A DNA stretch of 64,000 bases from NCBI RefSeq assembly GCF_016056375.1, contig NZ_JAEDAE010000004.1:372001-436000 (forward strand). Direction: 5' to 3'. Under the pieces are notes generated by a model, which made no database searches, was not told the DNA's origin, and was given only the letters and a program-made list of their open reading frames with translations. The stretch comes from Hymenobacter negativus (GTDB taxonomy: Bacteria > Bacteroidota > Bacteroidia > Cytophagales > Hymenobacteraceae). This document shows, piece after piece, positions 8,370-17,578 of the stretch. Numbering within the stretch: position 1 is the first letter of the stretch; each line of letters opens with the position of its first letter. The position numbers were made by a program, and so were the translations under genes.

Positions 8370-10799
8370 ATGATTAACACTTTCATCGCATCCTGCCAAC
8401 GGCGCTCTCCGGCTTTTGCCAGCCTGTTTGTGGCGGGCCTGCTGGGCCTGGCCGGCGCGGCTCCGGCCTGGGGCCAGGCCGATACGCTGGCCAGCCTGCC
8501 GCGCCAGCTGGCGCGCTATGAAAAGGCTCGGATTCAGGAAAAACTCTTCCTGCACCTGGACCGGCCCGTATATCTCAGCGGCGAAACCATGTGGTTTAAA
8601 GTGTACGCTGTGGACGGCACCTACTCGCGCCCTCTCACGCTGAGCAGCGTGGCTTACGTGGAAGTGCTTGATGCGAAAAACCATCCCGTGCTGCAGGGGA
8701 AAATTGCGCTGAAGAATGCCGTGGGGCAGGGTTCCTTCGTGGTGCCGGCCTCGGTGGCCTCGGGCAGCTACACGGTGCGGGCCTACACAAGCTGGATGAA
8801 AAACTTCGCGCCCGAAGCCTACTTCCACAGCCCGGTAACGGTGCTGAACACCTTTGTGGCGTCGGGGGCGGCCCGCCCGGCCAAGGACTCGGTGGCTTTT
8901 GAAGCGCAGTTTTTTCCGGAAGGCGGCAACCTGGTGCAGGGCCTGCGCAGCAAAGTGGCCGTGCAAGTAACCAACCCGGCCGGCCACGGCGTGGCCGCCA
9001 CCGGCAAAGTGCTGAACCAGAAAGGGGCCGTGGTGGCCACCTTCAGCACCCTGCGGCTGGGCATGGGCAACTTTCTGTTCACGCCGTCTTCGGCCCAAGA
9101 CACCTACACGGCGGTGCTCACGCTGGGGCCGGGCCAAACCATCAGCCGGCCGCTGCCCCGCGTTTTCGCCCAGGGCTACGTCATGCACCTGGAGCGCAGC
9201 GGCTCGAACCAGCTTACTCTGACCGTTGATGCCACGCAACGGCCGACCGAAACCCTGTTTCTGCTGGCGCACTCCCGGCAGCAAACGGCGCTGGCCACCC
9301 GCATGCAGCTGGTGAATGGCCACGCTATCTATGTTTTCCGCCCCGACCAGCTGCTCGGAGGCGTGTCGCACTTCACTGTGTTCAACGAAGCGCAGCAGCC
9401 CGTGGCCGAGCGGCTGTATTTTCAGCGCCCCACGCCGGGCCTGACCCTCATGGCCCAGGCCGACAAGCCCCAGTATGGCCCGCGTGACAAAGTGCAGGTA
9501 CAGCTGGCACTGGGCGGGCTGGCCCCCACGGCCAACGCCAGCCTCTCGATGGCCGTGTACCGCCTCGACTCGCTCGCGGCCACGCCGGCCCAGTCCATCG
9601 ACCGGTATCTGGGCCTGACGTCGGAGCTGAAGGGCACCGTGGAAAATCCAGACTATTATTTCACCGCCAACGACCCTGAAGCCGCCGATAACCTGATGCT
9701 TACCCAGGGCTGGAGCCGGTTCCGGTGGGAAGACGTGCTGGCCCAGTCGCTGCCGGCGCCCAAGTTCCTACCCGAGCCCAACGGCCCCGTGGTGCAGGCC
9801 CGCCTCACGCGGGCGGGCACTACCACGCCGCGCCCGGGCGTGACGACCTATTTGTCGTCGCCGAGCCGCATCATCCGGCTGACCAATGCCGTGAGCAACG
9901 AGGAAGGCCTGGTGCAGTTTGAGATGCATCATTTCGATGGCCCGCAGGACCTGGTGGTGCAAACCGACCCGCAACAGGACAGCACCTGCCATATTCAGCT
10001 GATTGAGCCGTTCTCGACGCGCTTCCGCAGTGGGGGGCCGGGCCTGACGTATGGCCTCACGCCCCGCTTCCAGCCCGACTACGAGAAGCGGCACCTGCAG
10101 GCACAGGTACAGAACCTCTACTTTGGTAAGTACCGCAGCCGGTATGTCCGGGAGCGGGTCGACAGTCTGGCATTCTATGGCAAGCCCGACGAAACCTACC
10201 TACTGGACAAATACACCCGCTTTAAGGTGTTGGAAGAGGTGCTGCGCGAATACGTGCCCGGCGTGGTGGTCCGGATTCGGAAGGACGGCTTCCACTTTCT
10301 GGTGGCCGACAAGGTGAACAAAACCCTGCTCGAAGAAAACCCCATGGTGCTGCTTGATGGGGTGCCCGTGTTCAACATCAACAAGATAATGGCCATGCCG
10401 GCCATCAAGATTCGGAAGCTGGAAGTTGTTGACAGCCGGTACTTTCAGGGCTTGGCCGTGTACAACGGCGTGGTTAGCTTCAGCACCTACAAGGGCGACC
10501 TGGAAGGCTTCCAGCTCGACCCGCGCGTGCTAGTGGAGCGTTACGAAGGCGTGCAGCGCCAGCGCGAGTTCTACGCCCCGCGCTACGACACGCCCGCTGC
10601 CGCCCAAAGCCGCCTGCCCGACCTGCGCAACCTCCTCTACTGGAATCCGAATATCACCGCAACCGGCACCCAGCCCCAGACGCTGAGCTTCTTCACCGGC
10701 GACCAGGCCGGCCGCTACCTGGTAGTGATGCAGGGCCTGACTGCTGATGGACAGCCGGCCAGTCAGCAAATGGTGCTAGAAGTTAAGCCGGCGCTGTAA
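8370..10799 (+). CDS. MG2-domain (alpha-2-macroglobulin-like) envelope protein with plug-like C-terminal region
   Basis: The 809-residue product starts at ATG 8370 (MINTFIASCQ); the frame is open further upstream but only through the end of the DUF4249 gene. Residues 1-35 are a signal peptide. About 50-150 is a macroglobulin MG2-like domain (FLHLDRPVYLSGETMWFKVY), followed by several beta-sandwich modules, and residues 640-720 (VLLDGVPVFNINKIM, KLEVVDSRYFQGLAVYNGVV) resemble a TonB plug. There is no thioester CxEQ motif. Similar proteins sit with TonB/DUF4249 genes in Bacteroidota; their role is unproven, and passage or trapping of a surface substrate is a guess. Confidence 0.88.
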   Translation: MINTFIASCQRRSPAFASLFVAGLLGLAGAAPAWGQADTLASLPRQLARYEKARIQEKLFLHLDRPVYLSGETMWFKVYAVDGTYSRPLTLSSVAYVEVLDAKNHPVLQGKIALKNAVGQGSFVVPASVASGSYTVRAYTSWMKNFAPEAYFHSPVTVLNTFVASGAARPAKDSVAFEAQFFPEGGNLVQGLRSKVAVQVTNPAGHGVAATGKVLNQKGAVVATFSTLRLGMGNFLFTPSSAQDTYTAVLTLGPGQTISRPLPRVFAQGYVMHLERSGSNQLTLTVDATQRPTETLFLLAHSRQQTALATRMQLVNGHAIYVFRPDQLLGGVSHFTVFNEAQQPVAERLYFQRPTPGLTLMAQADKPQYGPRDKVQVQLALGGLAPTANASLSMAVYRLDSLAATPAQSIDRYLGLTSELKGTVENPDYYFTANDPEAADNLMLTQGWSRFRWEDVLAQSLPAPKFLPEPNGPVVQARLTRAGTTTPRPGVTTYLSSPSRIIRLTNAVSNEEGLVQFEMHHFDGPQDLVVQTDPQQDSTCHIQLIEPFSTRFRSGGPGLTYGLTPRFQPDYEKRHLQAQVQNLYFGKYRSRYVRERVDSLAFYGKPDETYLLDKYTRFKVLEEVLREYVPGVVVRIRKDGFHFLVADKVNKTLLEENPMVLLDGVPVFNINKIMAMPAIKIRKLEVVDSRYFQGLAVYNGVVSFSTYKGDLEGFQLDPRVLVERYEGVQRQREFYAPRYDTPAAAQSRLPDLRNLLYWNPNITATGTQPQTLSFFTGDQAGRYLVVMQGLTADGQPASQQMVLEVKPAL

Positions 10800-10813
10800 T
10801 TTCCTGACCAGCC

Positions 10814-11554
10814 TTAGCCGCCAAACACCTTCTTCAGCAGCTCAGTAGTGCGGGCTACGGGATTCTGGCGAATGTTGGCCTCCTCCTGCGCAATGAGCGT
10901 GAACAGGCCGTCGATGGCCTTGCCGGTGGCGTATTGGTTGAGGTCGGTTTGCACGGGCTGCACCAGCGGTAGCTTGTTGTAGGTGCTGCTCAGGCTGGTG
11001 TAGTAGCGCGTGGCGCCCACCTTGTCCAGGCTTTGCTGAATGATGGGCTGAAACGCGGTGGTGAGCTGGCCCGTGGTGGTGCGCTTGAGGTACTGCGTAG
11101 CCGCGTCTTTCTGGCCGCTCAGAATGTTCCACACGTCCGTGAAGGTGAGGTTTTTAATTGCGTTTAGAAAAATGGGCTTAGCGCTTTTGGCCGCGTCTTC
11201 GGCACCCCGGTTCAGGCTCAGCTCGAAGGCATCGACCTGGCTGCCCAGCCCGATGGCCCGCAGCCGGGTGGCCACTTTCTGGGCATCGGGCGGAAACGGG
11301 ATGCGAATGAGCGAGTTCAGGTTGAAGCCGTCCGTCTGCGAGGCCTGGTCGGCCCCCTTGCTGATGCCCTGAATGAGGGCTTCCTTGAGGCCGTTGGCGG
11401 CTTCGGTGTTGCTCACGCCGCCGGGCGCGGCCGCGGCACCGGCTTTGCCAATGGCCGGTATTTTGACGTTGCCGATTTTGGGCAATGTAAACTGCGCCGA
11501 AGCCGACAGTGAAACGGTTAGCAGCGCCAGTAAGTTGATAGCGAAAGACTTCAT
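10814..11554 (-). CDS. DUF4197 domain-containing secreted protein
   Basis: A 246-residue protein with a signal peptide (MKSFAINLLALLTVSLSASA) followed by a Gly/Ala/Pro-rich linker and a helical DUF4197 domain (about 55-246) with GLKEALIQGISKGADQ, YLKRTTTGQL and TGKAIDGLFTLIAQEE. The family is widespread in Bacteroidota and Proteobacteria and has no assigned biochemical function; a periplasmic location is expected. ATG 11554 is chosen because it begins the signal peptide; the frame stays open upstream into the polA promoter region. It ends 14 bases from the convergent MG2 gene. Confidence 0.92.
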   Translation of the reverse strand: MKSFAINLLALLTVSLSASAQFTLPKIGNVKIPAIGKAGAAAAPGGVSNTEAANGLKEALIQGISKGADQASQTDGFNLNSLIRIPFPPDAQKVATRLRAIGLGSQVDAFELSLNRGAEDAAKSAKPIFLNAIKNLTFTDVWNILSGQKDAATQYLKRTTTGQLTTAFQPIIQQSLDKVGATRYYTSLSSTYNKLPLVQPVQTDLNQYATGKAIDGLFTLIAQEEANIRQNPVARTTELLKKVFGG

Positions 11555-11577
11555 AGCGGATAGGAAATGACGTGAGC

Positions 11578-11608
11578 AGAAATTAACTATTGAATGGGTT
11601 CCGGCAAA
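11578..11608 (-). promoter_or_regulatory. Candidate Bacteroidota-type promoter for the DUF4197 gene
   Basis: On the minus strand a TTTG (11608-11605) is followed after 19 bases by TAATTTCT (11585-11578), close to the Bacteroidota -33 TTTG / -7 TAnnTTTG arrangement. The start codon lies 23 bases further. Two mismatches in the -7 box keep the call tentative. Confidence 0.35.
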
Positions 11609-11720
11609 CCTAGCCGCTACCGCCCTGCTATTCGTAACGTTATCGACCACCGGGCCACCTCTCCCGACCGGCTGCCGGCATTCGTCAGCCGGACCGTGCG
11701 GCCCCGCCAAGCCCGCTCCG

Positions 11721-11728
11721 TACCTTCG
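11721..11728 (+). promoter_or_regulatory. Candidate -7 element for polA
   Basis: TACCTTCG matches the Bacteroidota -7 consensus TAnnTTTG at all but one fixed position and ends 5 bases before the polA ATG, a spacing that would give a very short or leaderless transcript. No clear -33 TTG was seen 19-21 bases upstream. Confidence 0.4.
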
Positions 11729-11733
11729 CCTCT

Positions 11734-14622
11734 ATGTCCGACACCGCCCCCGCCGCCCCCAAGAAGCTCTTCCTGCTCGACGCGTTTGCCCTCATCTACC
11801 GCTCGCACTTCGCCTTTAGCAAAAACCCGCGCATCAACTCCAAAGGCATGAACACGGGCGCCGTGCTCGGCTTCACCAACACGCTGGTGGAAGTGCTGCA
11901 AAAGGAAAAGCCCACCCACATTGGCGTGTGCTTCGATGCGGCCAAGAAAACCTTCCGCCACGAGCAGTTTGCCGAGTACAAGGCCCAGCGCCAGGCCATG
12001 CCCGAGGACATCGGCATCGCGCTGCCCTACATCAAGAAGATTATCCAGGGCTTCCACATCCCCATTCTGATGATGGACGGCTTCGAGGCCGATGACGTGA
12101 TTGGCACGCTGGCGCAAAAGGCCGAAAAGGAAGGCTTCGAGGTGTTTATGATGACGCCCGACAAGGACTACTGCCAGCTGGTGACGGAGCACATTAAAAT
12201 CTACCGTCCCGCCTTCATGGGCAACGCGGCCGAAATTCTGGATGTGCCGCACGTGCTGGCTCGCTTCGAGATTGAGCGCGTGGAGCAGGTGATTGACATT
12301 CTGGGCCTGCAGGGCGACGCCTCCGACAACATTCCCGGCATTCCCGGCATCGGCGAGAAGACGGCCAAGGCGCTGGTGAAGCAGTTCGGCTCGGTGGAAA
12401 ACCTGATTGCCAACTCCGACCAGCTCAAGGGCAAGCAGCAGGAAAATGTGCGCACCTTCGCCGAGCAGGGCCTGATGAGCAAGGAGCTGGCCACCATCCA
12501 CGTGAACGTGCCCATCGACTTCGAGCCCGAAAAGCTGGTGCTCGATGCCCCCGACGAGGCCACCCTGCGCGCACTGTTCGACGAGCTGGAATTCCGGCAG
12601 CTGTCGGCGCGTATTCTGAGCGGCGGGCCCGAGCGCACGCCGGCCGCCGTGGCCGCACCCGGCTCCAAGCCCGTGCGCCGGCCCAAGCTGGTGCCCGGCG
12701 GGCAGGCCTCGCTGTTTGGCAATCCCGGCGACGAGGCAGTGGCCATTGGGGCCGAAGAGGGCGAAACTGCCGGCTACGGCGCCCCCGCCGGCCCGCGCAA
12801 GCGCCTCGAAGACGTGCCCTACAACTACCACCTGATGGACACGCCCGAGCTGCGGAAGTCGCTGCTATCATTCCTGTTACAACAGAACGAGGTCAGCTTC
12901 GATACTGAAACCACCGGGCTGGATACCATGACGGCGCGGCTGGTGGGCCTGAGCTTCAGCTGGCTGCCGGGCGAGGCCTACTACGTACCCGTGCCGGCCG
13001 ACGACCAGGCCGCCACGCAGGCCATTGTGGACGAGTTCTGCCCGTTTTTCGAGTCGAAAACCATTCTGAAAATCGGCCAGAACATCAAGTACGACCTCAC
13101 CATCCTCAAGCACTACAACGTCAACATCTCGGGGCCGCTGTTCGACACCATGCTGGCCCATTACCTCATCGAGCCCGACATGCGCCACAACATGGACGTG
13201 CTGGCCGAAACCTACCTCCACTACACGCCGGTAAGCATTATTGAGCTCATCGGCCCCAAGGGCAAAAAGCAGCTGACCATGGCCGACCTGCCCCCGGCCG
13301 CCGTGAAAGACTACGCCTGCGAAGACGCCGACGTGACCCTGCAGCTCAAGCACGTCTTCGAGCCCATGCTGAAAGACCTGGGCCTGCTGGGCTTGCTCAA
13401 CGACGTGGAAAACCCGCTGGTGCCGGTGCTGGCCGACATTGAATACGAGGGCGTGAAGATTGACAGTGTGGCCATGGGCGAATACTCAGCCGAGCTGCAA
13501 GGCTACGTGAGCGAGTTGGAAACCCAGATTTTCCGCGAGGCCGGGCAGGAGTTTAACATCGGCTCGCCCAAGCAATTGGGCGAGGTGCTGTTCGACAAGA
13601 TGGACATCGGCAAGGGCAAAATCAAGAAAACCAAAACCGGCCAGTACGCCACCGGCGAGGAAGTGCTGAGCCAGCTCGCCGCCGAAAATCCCATTGCCGC
13701 GCTCATCCTCGAGTACCGGCAGCTCACCAAGCTGCGCAGCACCTACGTGGAAGCCCTTCCCCAGCTGGTGAGCGTGGTGGACGGCCGCGTGCACACCAAC
13801 TTCAACCAGGCCGTGGCCGCCACCGGCCGCCTCAGCAGCACCAACCCCAACCTGCAGAACATTCCCATTCGCACGGAGCGGGGCCGCGAAATCCGCAAAG
13901 CCTTCGTGCCGCGCGACGACCAGCACGTACTGCTCGCCGCTGACTACTCGCAGGTGGAGCTGCGCATCATGGCCGACTTCTCGGGCGACAAGACCATGAT
14001 TGAAGCCTTCCGCCTGGGCCAGGACGTGCACACCAGCACGGCCAGCAAGGTGTTCAAAGTGCCCATGGAAGCCGTGGATTCGGAGATGCGCCGCAAGGCC
14101 AAAACCGTCAACTTCGGCATCATCTACGGCATTTCGGCCTTCGGGCTGGCCCAGCGCATCGGCATTGGCCGTAAGGAGGCGACGGACATTATCGAGACGT
14201 ACTTCCAGGAATTCCCGTCGGTGAAGGCATTTATGGACGACAGCATCAACCGGGCCCGCGAGCTGGAATACGCCGAAACGCTGCTCAAGCGCCGCCGCTA
14301 CCTGCGCGACATCAATTCGCGCAACGCCACGCTGCGCGGCTACACCGAGCGCAACGCCATCAACGCCCCCATCCAGGGCACGGCCGCTGACATCATCAAA
14401 ATGGCCATGATTAACATCCACCACTGGCTGCGCGAGGAGAAGCTGGGCACCAAGATGATACTGCAGGTGCACGACGAATTGGTGTTCGACGCCGTGCAGG
14501 AAGAAGTGGAATACATCACGCCCAAAATCAAGGAGCTGATGACCACGGCCCTGCTGCTGCCCCACGGCGTGCCGCTGGAAGTGGAGGTGGGCTCCGGGCG
14601 CAACTGGCTGCAGGCACACTAG
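11734..14622 (+). CDS. polA: DNA polymerase I
   Basis: The 962-residue protein has all three Pol I domains. The 5'-3' exonuclease/FEN domain covers about 8-300 (DAFALIYRSH, DGFEADDVIGTLA, TPDKDYCQLV, then an H3TH segment). The 3'-5' exonuclease domain (about 355-555) keeps its ExoI residues D390 and E392 in FDTETTGLD, so proofreading is probably active. The polymerase domain (about 580-962) has motif A at D737 in DYSQVELRIM, the O-helix RRKAKTVNFGIIYGIS and motif C with D914 in VHDELVF. It fills gaps in repair and removes Okazaki RNA primers. A 70-residue Ala/Gly/Pro-rich insert (about 305-355) separates the FEN and proofreading domains. It appears monocistronic. Confidence 0.98.
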   Translation: MSDTAPAAPKKLFLLDAFALIYRSHFAFSKNPRINSKGMNTGAVLGFTNTLVEVLQKEKPTHIGVCFDAAKKTFRHEQFAEYKAQRQAMPEDIGIALPYIKKIIQGFHIPILMMDGFEADDVIGTLAQKAEKEGFEVFMMTPDKDYCQLVTEHIKIYRPAFMGNAAEILDVPHVLARFEIERVEQVIDILGLQGDASDNIPGIPGIGEKTAKALVKQFGSVENLIANSDQLKGKQQENVRTFAEQGLMSKELATIHVNVPIDFEPEKLVLDAPDEATLRALFDELEFRQLSARILSGGPERTPAAVAAPGSKPVRRPKLVPGGQASLFGNPGDEAVAIGAEEGETAGYGAPAGPRKRLEDVPYNYHLMDTPELRKSLLSFLLQQNEVSFDTETTGLDTMTARLVGLSFSWLPGEAYYVPVPADDQAATQAIVDEFCPFFESKTILKIGQNIKYDLTILKHYNVNISGPLFDTMLAHYLIEPDMRHNMDVLAETYLHYTPVSIIELIGPKGKKQLTMADLPPAAVKDYACEDADVTLQLKHVFEPMLKDLGLLGLLNDVENPLVPVLADIEYEGVKIDSVAMGEYSAELQGYVSELETQIFREAGQEFNIGSPKQLGEVLFDKMDIGKGKIKKTKTGQYATGEEVLSQLAAENPIAALILEYRQLTKLRSTYVEALPQLVSVVDGRVHTNFNQAVAATGRLSSTNPNLQNIPIRTERGREIRKAFVPRDDQHVLLAADYSQVELRIMADFSGDKTMIEAFRLGQDVHTSTASKVFKVPMEAVDSEMRRKAKTVNFGIIYGISAFGLAQRIGIGRKEATDIIETYFQEFPSVKAFMDDSINRARELEYAETLLKRRRYLRDINSRNATLRGYTERNAINAPIQGTAADIIKMAMINIHHWLREEKLGTKMILQVHDELVFDAVQEEVEYITPKIKELMTTALLLPHGVPLEVEVGSGRNWLQAH

Positions 14623-14634
14623 AATAGTCTCGTG

Positions 14635-14674
14635 TGATGTGTAGAGACGCGACACTTCGCGTTTCTACACATCA
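14635..14674. repeat. Short palindrome, TGTAGAGACGC family, after polA
   Basis: Arms TGATGTGTAGAGACGCG (14635-14651) and CGCGTTTCTACACATCA (14658-14674) pair with one mismatch around a 6-base loop. The same core, TGTAGAGACGC, recurs at 54875-54959 and in degraded form at 57787-57897. It sits between the ends of convergent polA and a lipoprotein gene and could also act as a transcription terminator, although no U-tract follows. Confidence 0.8.
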
Positions 14675-15241
14675 CCGGTTATACAGCACATCAAACCGCC
14701 CGCTGCCGACCTGCACCGAGCCAGTCTCGCTCAGGTTGCTTAGCTGCCCTTCGAAGGTGCCAGCCACAATGTTCTGCACTGTGTCGAGCCGGGTAATGGT
14801 GATGGTAGCCGTGCCAGGCTGGCTCTGGTACTGCAGGCCCTGGCGGCTGTTGGCGAAGTAGAGTTTAGTACCTGCCTCGCCACCGGTAGCACCGGGGCCG
14901 CCGGCCGTGGCGCGGTACACGCCCGGCCCGGTCAGCGCTTCCAGTTGAAGGATAAACGACTCATTACGGCCGCCATCGGTGCGCACGGCCGTTAGCAGCA
15001 GCTGGCGGTGGCCGTTGGCGACATAGGAACTGGCCTCCACTTTGTTATCGGCGCAGCCATAGATGCCACAACGCTGTCCGGCGGGTATCCACGTATTGCC
15101 GTCGAGGCTAAAGCCCAAGGTTTCGGCTCCGGTGGTGGTGGACGGCGGCAGCGCGGTTTGTGGGTCAACATTGGCCTTCTGGCAGCTGGACAGGCCAGCC
15201 AAAGCCAGCATGGCAACACCGGCAAGAATTGAGTATTTCAT
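14672..15241 (-). CDS. Lipoprotein of the DUF6252-like type
   Basis: A 189-residue lipoprotein: MKYSILAGVAMLALAGLSSC gives a lipobox with Cys20. The mature domain has a beta-rich layout with SLDGNTWIP near its start, a central FILQLEALTGPGVYRA segment and the C-terminal TATITITRLD, IVAGTFEGQL pattern seen in DUF6252 lipoproteins of Bacteroidota. I assign the family by pattern only. Function is unknown. ATG 15241 is preferred over upstream in-frame ATGs because it begins the lipoprotein signal. It is divergent from the DoxX-like gene, with 124 bases between starts. Confidence 0.82.
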   Translation of the reverse strand: MKYSILAGVAMLALAGLSSCQKANVDPQTALPPSTTTGAETLGFSLDGNTWIPAGQRCGIYGCADNKVEASSYVANGHRQLLLTAVRTDGGRNESFILQLEALTGPGVYRATAGGPGATGGEAGTKLYFANSRQGLQYQSQPGTATITITRLDTVQNIVAGTFEGQLSNLSETGSVQVGSGRFDVLYNR

Positions 15242-15365
15242 AGCGACAGCATTGGGTGGGCACCGCGGCATTATACGGTCGGTACGTTGCCAACGCCGTG
15301 CCAGCATCATGCACCCGAACTGCTGGCCAGCCGTATAGCCCTTACACTTCACTTTCCCGAAAGCC

Positions 15366-15800
15366 ATGCGCCACGCCCCTCACACCACCACGCTCCAAAA
15401 CGTAACCCGCGGCCTGCTGGGCACATTCATGCTGGTGGCCGGCACCAGTCACCTCACCTTTGAACGGCAGGAGTTTCAGGCCCAAGTGCCCGATTTTGTA
15501 CCGGAAGACAAGGACACCGTGGTGCTGCAATCGGGCGTGGTTGAAATCGCGCTGGGGCTGGCGTTGCTGCTGCTAAAAGGTAAAAACCGGGTGCGAATGG
15601 GTATTGGGCTGGCGGCGTTTTATGCGGCCGTGTTTCCGGGCAATGTGCATCAGTACACCCACCGCATCTCGGCCTTCGGCCTCGATACCGATGCCAAGCG
15701 GCTGGCCCGGCTGTTTTTCCAGCCTGTATTGATGGGCGCGGCCCTGTATTCCACCGGAGCTTTGACGGCATTAACCCAGCAGAAGACGCGCCGGAAATAG
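15366..15800 (+). CDS. DoxX-like integral membrane protein
   Basis: A 144-residue protein with four predicted membrane helices (about 12-28, 53-71, 77-93, 116-134). The pattern GTSHLTF near the end of helix 1, VVEIALGLALLLL in helix 2 and YAAVFPGNVHQY after helix 3 fits the DoxX/DoxD-like membrane family. Members are small four-helix proteins linked to quinone redox reactions or oxidative stress, but many are of unknown role. The stretch FGLDTDAKRLARLFFQPVL is strongly conserved in Bacteroidota homologues to my knowledge. It stands alone between a divergent lipoprotein and the serine hydrolase. Confidence 0.82.
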   Translation: MRHAPHTTTLQNVTRGLLGTFMLVAGTSHLTFERQEFQAQVPDFVPEDKDTVVLQSGVVEIALGLALLLLKGKNRVRMGIGLAAFYAAVFPGNVHQYTHRISAFGLDTDAKRLARLFFQPVLMGAALYSTGALTALTQQKTRRK

Positions 15801-15890
15801 GCTCCGGCCGGGCGATGCAGGCTACATGCCGCCTACTTTAGGTTTTCCGCCGACCTTTGAGCCGCGCGCTACTGCGCCGCTTTATTGGTT

Positions 15891-16964
15891 ATGAAATTTT
15901 CTTTCCTGCTACTGCTGGCGCTACTGGTCAGCACGGTTTCCCGCGCTCAGCCGGCCCCATCAGCGGCCACAATCCGGACCTTAATGCGCAAGGCCAACGT
16001 GCCGGGCATGCAGCTGGTGTACACCCACGGCGGCAAGACGCATGCTTACGCGCTGGGCCAGCGCACCGCCGGCCAGCCAGCCGCCGTGGATGCCACTACC
16101 ACCTTCGAAGCTGCTTCGCTGGGTAAAGCGGTGCTGGCCTATGTCACGCTGCGCCTGCTTGACCGGGGCGTGCTCGACCTCGATAAGCCGCTGCTAACTT
16201 ATGCCCCGTACCCCCGCTTACAAGGCGCGGCCAATGCTTATAAAATCACGGCCCGCATGGTGCTGGGCCACACCACCGGCCTGCCCAACTGGGCCACCAA
16301 CCCACTCGGGGCAGACTGGCCCACCACTCCGCTGCGCCTGAAATACGCGCCCGACAGTTGCTGGAACTACTCGGGCGAGGGCTACGTGTTCCTGCAAAAA
16401 ACCTTGGAGCACCTCACCGGCAAGTCGTTCGAAACGCTGGCGCGGGAGGAAGTTTTCCGGCCGCTACGCATGCAGCACAGCAGCTTTGTGTGGCAGGAGA
16501 AGCGGGCGGCTAACATTGCTTCGGGCCATGATGGCCAGGGCAAGCCGGTGCCCATTACACACTTCTCGTCGGCCTACGGGGCGTTTAGTCTGCTCAGCAC
16601 GGGGGCCGACTACAGCCGGTTTTTGCAGGCAGTGATGACGGGCCATGGCCTGAAACCCGCTACGGCTCAGCTGCTCCGCACGCCCGCCAACAGTGCCCAA
16701 CGCTGCGGCCAGCCCACCACGGCCACCGACGCGTTCATCGCCTGGGCCTGCGGCGTAGGCCTGGCCACCACCAGCCGGGGCCTGGCCCAGTGGCAATGGG
16801 GCGACAACGGTAATTTCAAAGGCTTCTATATGACGCTGCCCGCCGAAAAAGCAACACTGGTGTTTCTCACCAATAGCTCCAACGGCCCCAAAATAGTGGA
16901 TGAACTGCTGCGGCTATTTTTCGGGCCGGGCGAGTACCGGGCCACGCAGTGGCTGGCCGAGTAG
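15891..16964 (+). CDS. Serine hydrolase of the beta-lactamase (class C/PBP4*) family
   Basis: The 357-residue secreted enzyme has a signal peptide (1-19, cleavage SRAQ). The serine beta-lactamase fold is shown by the nucleophile motif S76-L-G-K79 in AASLGKAV, the second motif Y160-S-G in CWNYSGEGYV, and an HTTGLPNW turn (126-134) common in the esterase/PBP4* group. A WGDNGNFKG segment near residue 300 replaces the KTG strand, as is usual in D-aminopeptidase and esterase EstB-like members. Likely activity is hydrolysis of a peptide, ester or beta-lactam in the periplasm; the substrate cannot be chosen. ATG 15891 is used rather than an upstream TTG because it begins the signal peptide. Confidence 0.9.
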   Translation: MKFSFLLLLALLVSTVSRAQPAPSAATIRTLMRKANVPGMQLVYTHGGKTHAYALGQRTAGQPAAVDATTTFEAASLGKAVLAYVTLRLLDRGVLDLDKPLLTYAPYPRLQGAANAYKITARMVLGHTTGLPNWATNPLGADWPTTPLRLKYAPDSCWNYSGEGYVFLQKTLEHLTGKSFETLAREEVFRPLRMQHSSFVWQEKRAANIASGHDGQGKPVPITHFSSAYGAFSLLSTGADYSRFLQAVMTGHGLKPATAQLLRTPANSAQRCGQPTTATDAFIAWACGVGLATTSRGLAQWQWGDNGNFKGFYMTLPAEKATLVFLTNSSNGPKIVDELLRLFFGPGEYRATQWLAE

Positions 16965-17024
16965 AATGAGCCGCTGACAGCACTGGCGAGACAACCGATT
17001 TATAAAGAAGCTAGTACGACACTT

Positions 17025-17507
17025 ATGGATAGACCCGACCAAAAAGGCCTGTTGGCCGAACTAACCAGCCTCCTCACGAAGGGCAACGCCCACGCCACCC
17101 TTGAAGACGCCTGCGCTGGCCTCACGCCCAAAATCTGGAACCAGCGCGTGCCAGACGTGCCCTACACCATCTGGCAATTGGTGGAGCACATTCGCATTGC
17201 GCAGTGGGATATTGTAGAATTCTGCATCGAACCCGAACACGAGTCGCCGGAATGGCCTGCCGGCTACTGGCCCGCCTCGGATGCCGACGCCGATGAAGAA
17301 CAATGGCAGGAAACCCTGGACCATATCCGACAGGACCGACAGCGGATGCTTCACCTGCTGCACGCGCCCGGCACCGACTTGCTGGCCCCAATCCCGCACG
17401 GCACCGGCCAGACCATTCTGCGCGAAGCCATGCTCATTGCCGACCACAATGCCTACCACACCGGCGAAATCATCTTGGTGCGCCGCCTGCTGAAAGCTTG
17501 GAAATAA
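17025..17507 (+). CDS. DinB family four-helix metal-binding protein
   Basis: A 160-residue cytoplasmic protein with the DinB/YfiT fold: a His in the second helix (WQLVEHIRIAQWDI, near residue 53) and a paired-His helix at the C-terminus (ADHNAYHTGEIILVRR, about 139-154) that would bind a divalent metal. DinB proteins are often thiol S-transferases or damage-induced proteins, but most have no tested activity. A second DinB gene lies at 54367 in the window and is only distantly similar. The gene is followed closely by a strong terminator shared with the convergent T9SS gene. Confidence 0.9.
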   Translation: MDRPDQKGLLAELTSLLTKGNAHATLEDACAGLTPKIWNQRVPDVPYTIWQLVEHIRIAQWDIVEFCIEPEHESPEWPAGYWPASDADADEEQWQETLDHIRQDRQRMLHLLHAPGTDLLAPIPHGTGQTILREAMLIADHNAYHTGEIILVRRLLKAWK

Positions 17508-17515
17508 CCGCTTTT

Positions 17516-17572
17516 AGCCCAACGCAAAAGCGCCCGGCACGTCAGACGTACCGGGCGCTTTTGCGTTGGGCT
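17516..17572. terminator. Bidirectional intrinsic terminator
   Basis: Perfect 22-base arms (17516-17537 and 17551-17572, core AGCGCCCGG / CCGGGCGCTT) enclose a 13-base loop. It lies between the convergent DinB and T9SS genes and can stop transcription from both. Confidence 0.85.
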
Positions 17573-17578
17573 AAGCAA

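Noticed and set aside
15885..15890. TTG start two codons before the serine hydrolase ATG
   Set aside because: The ATG at 15891 begins a standard signal peptide; the TTG adds only two residues without support.
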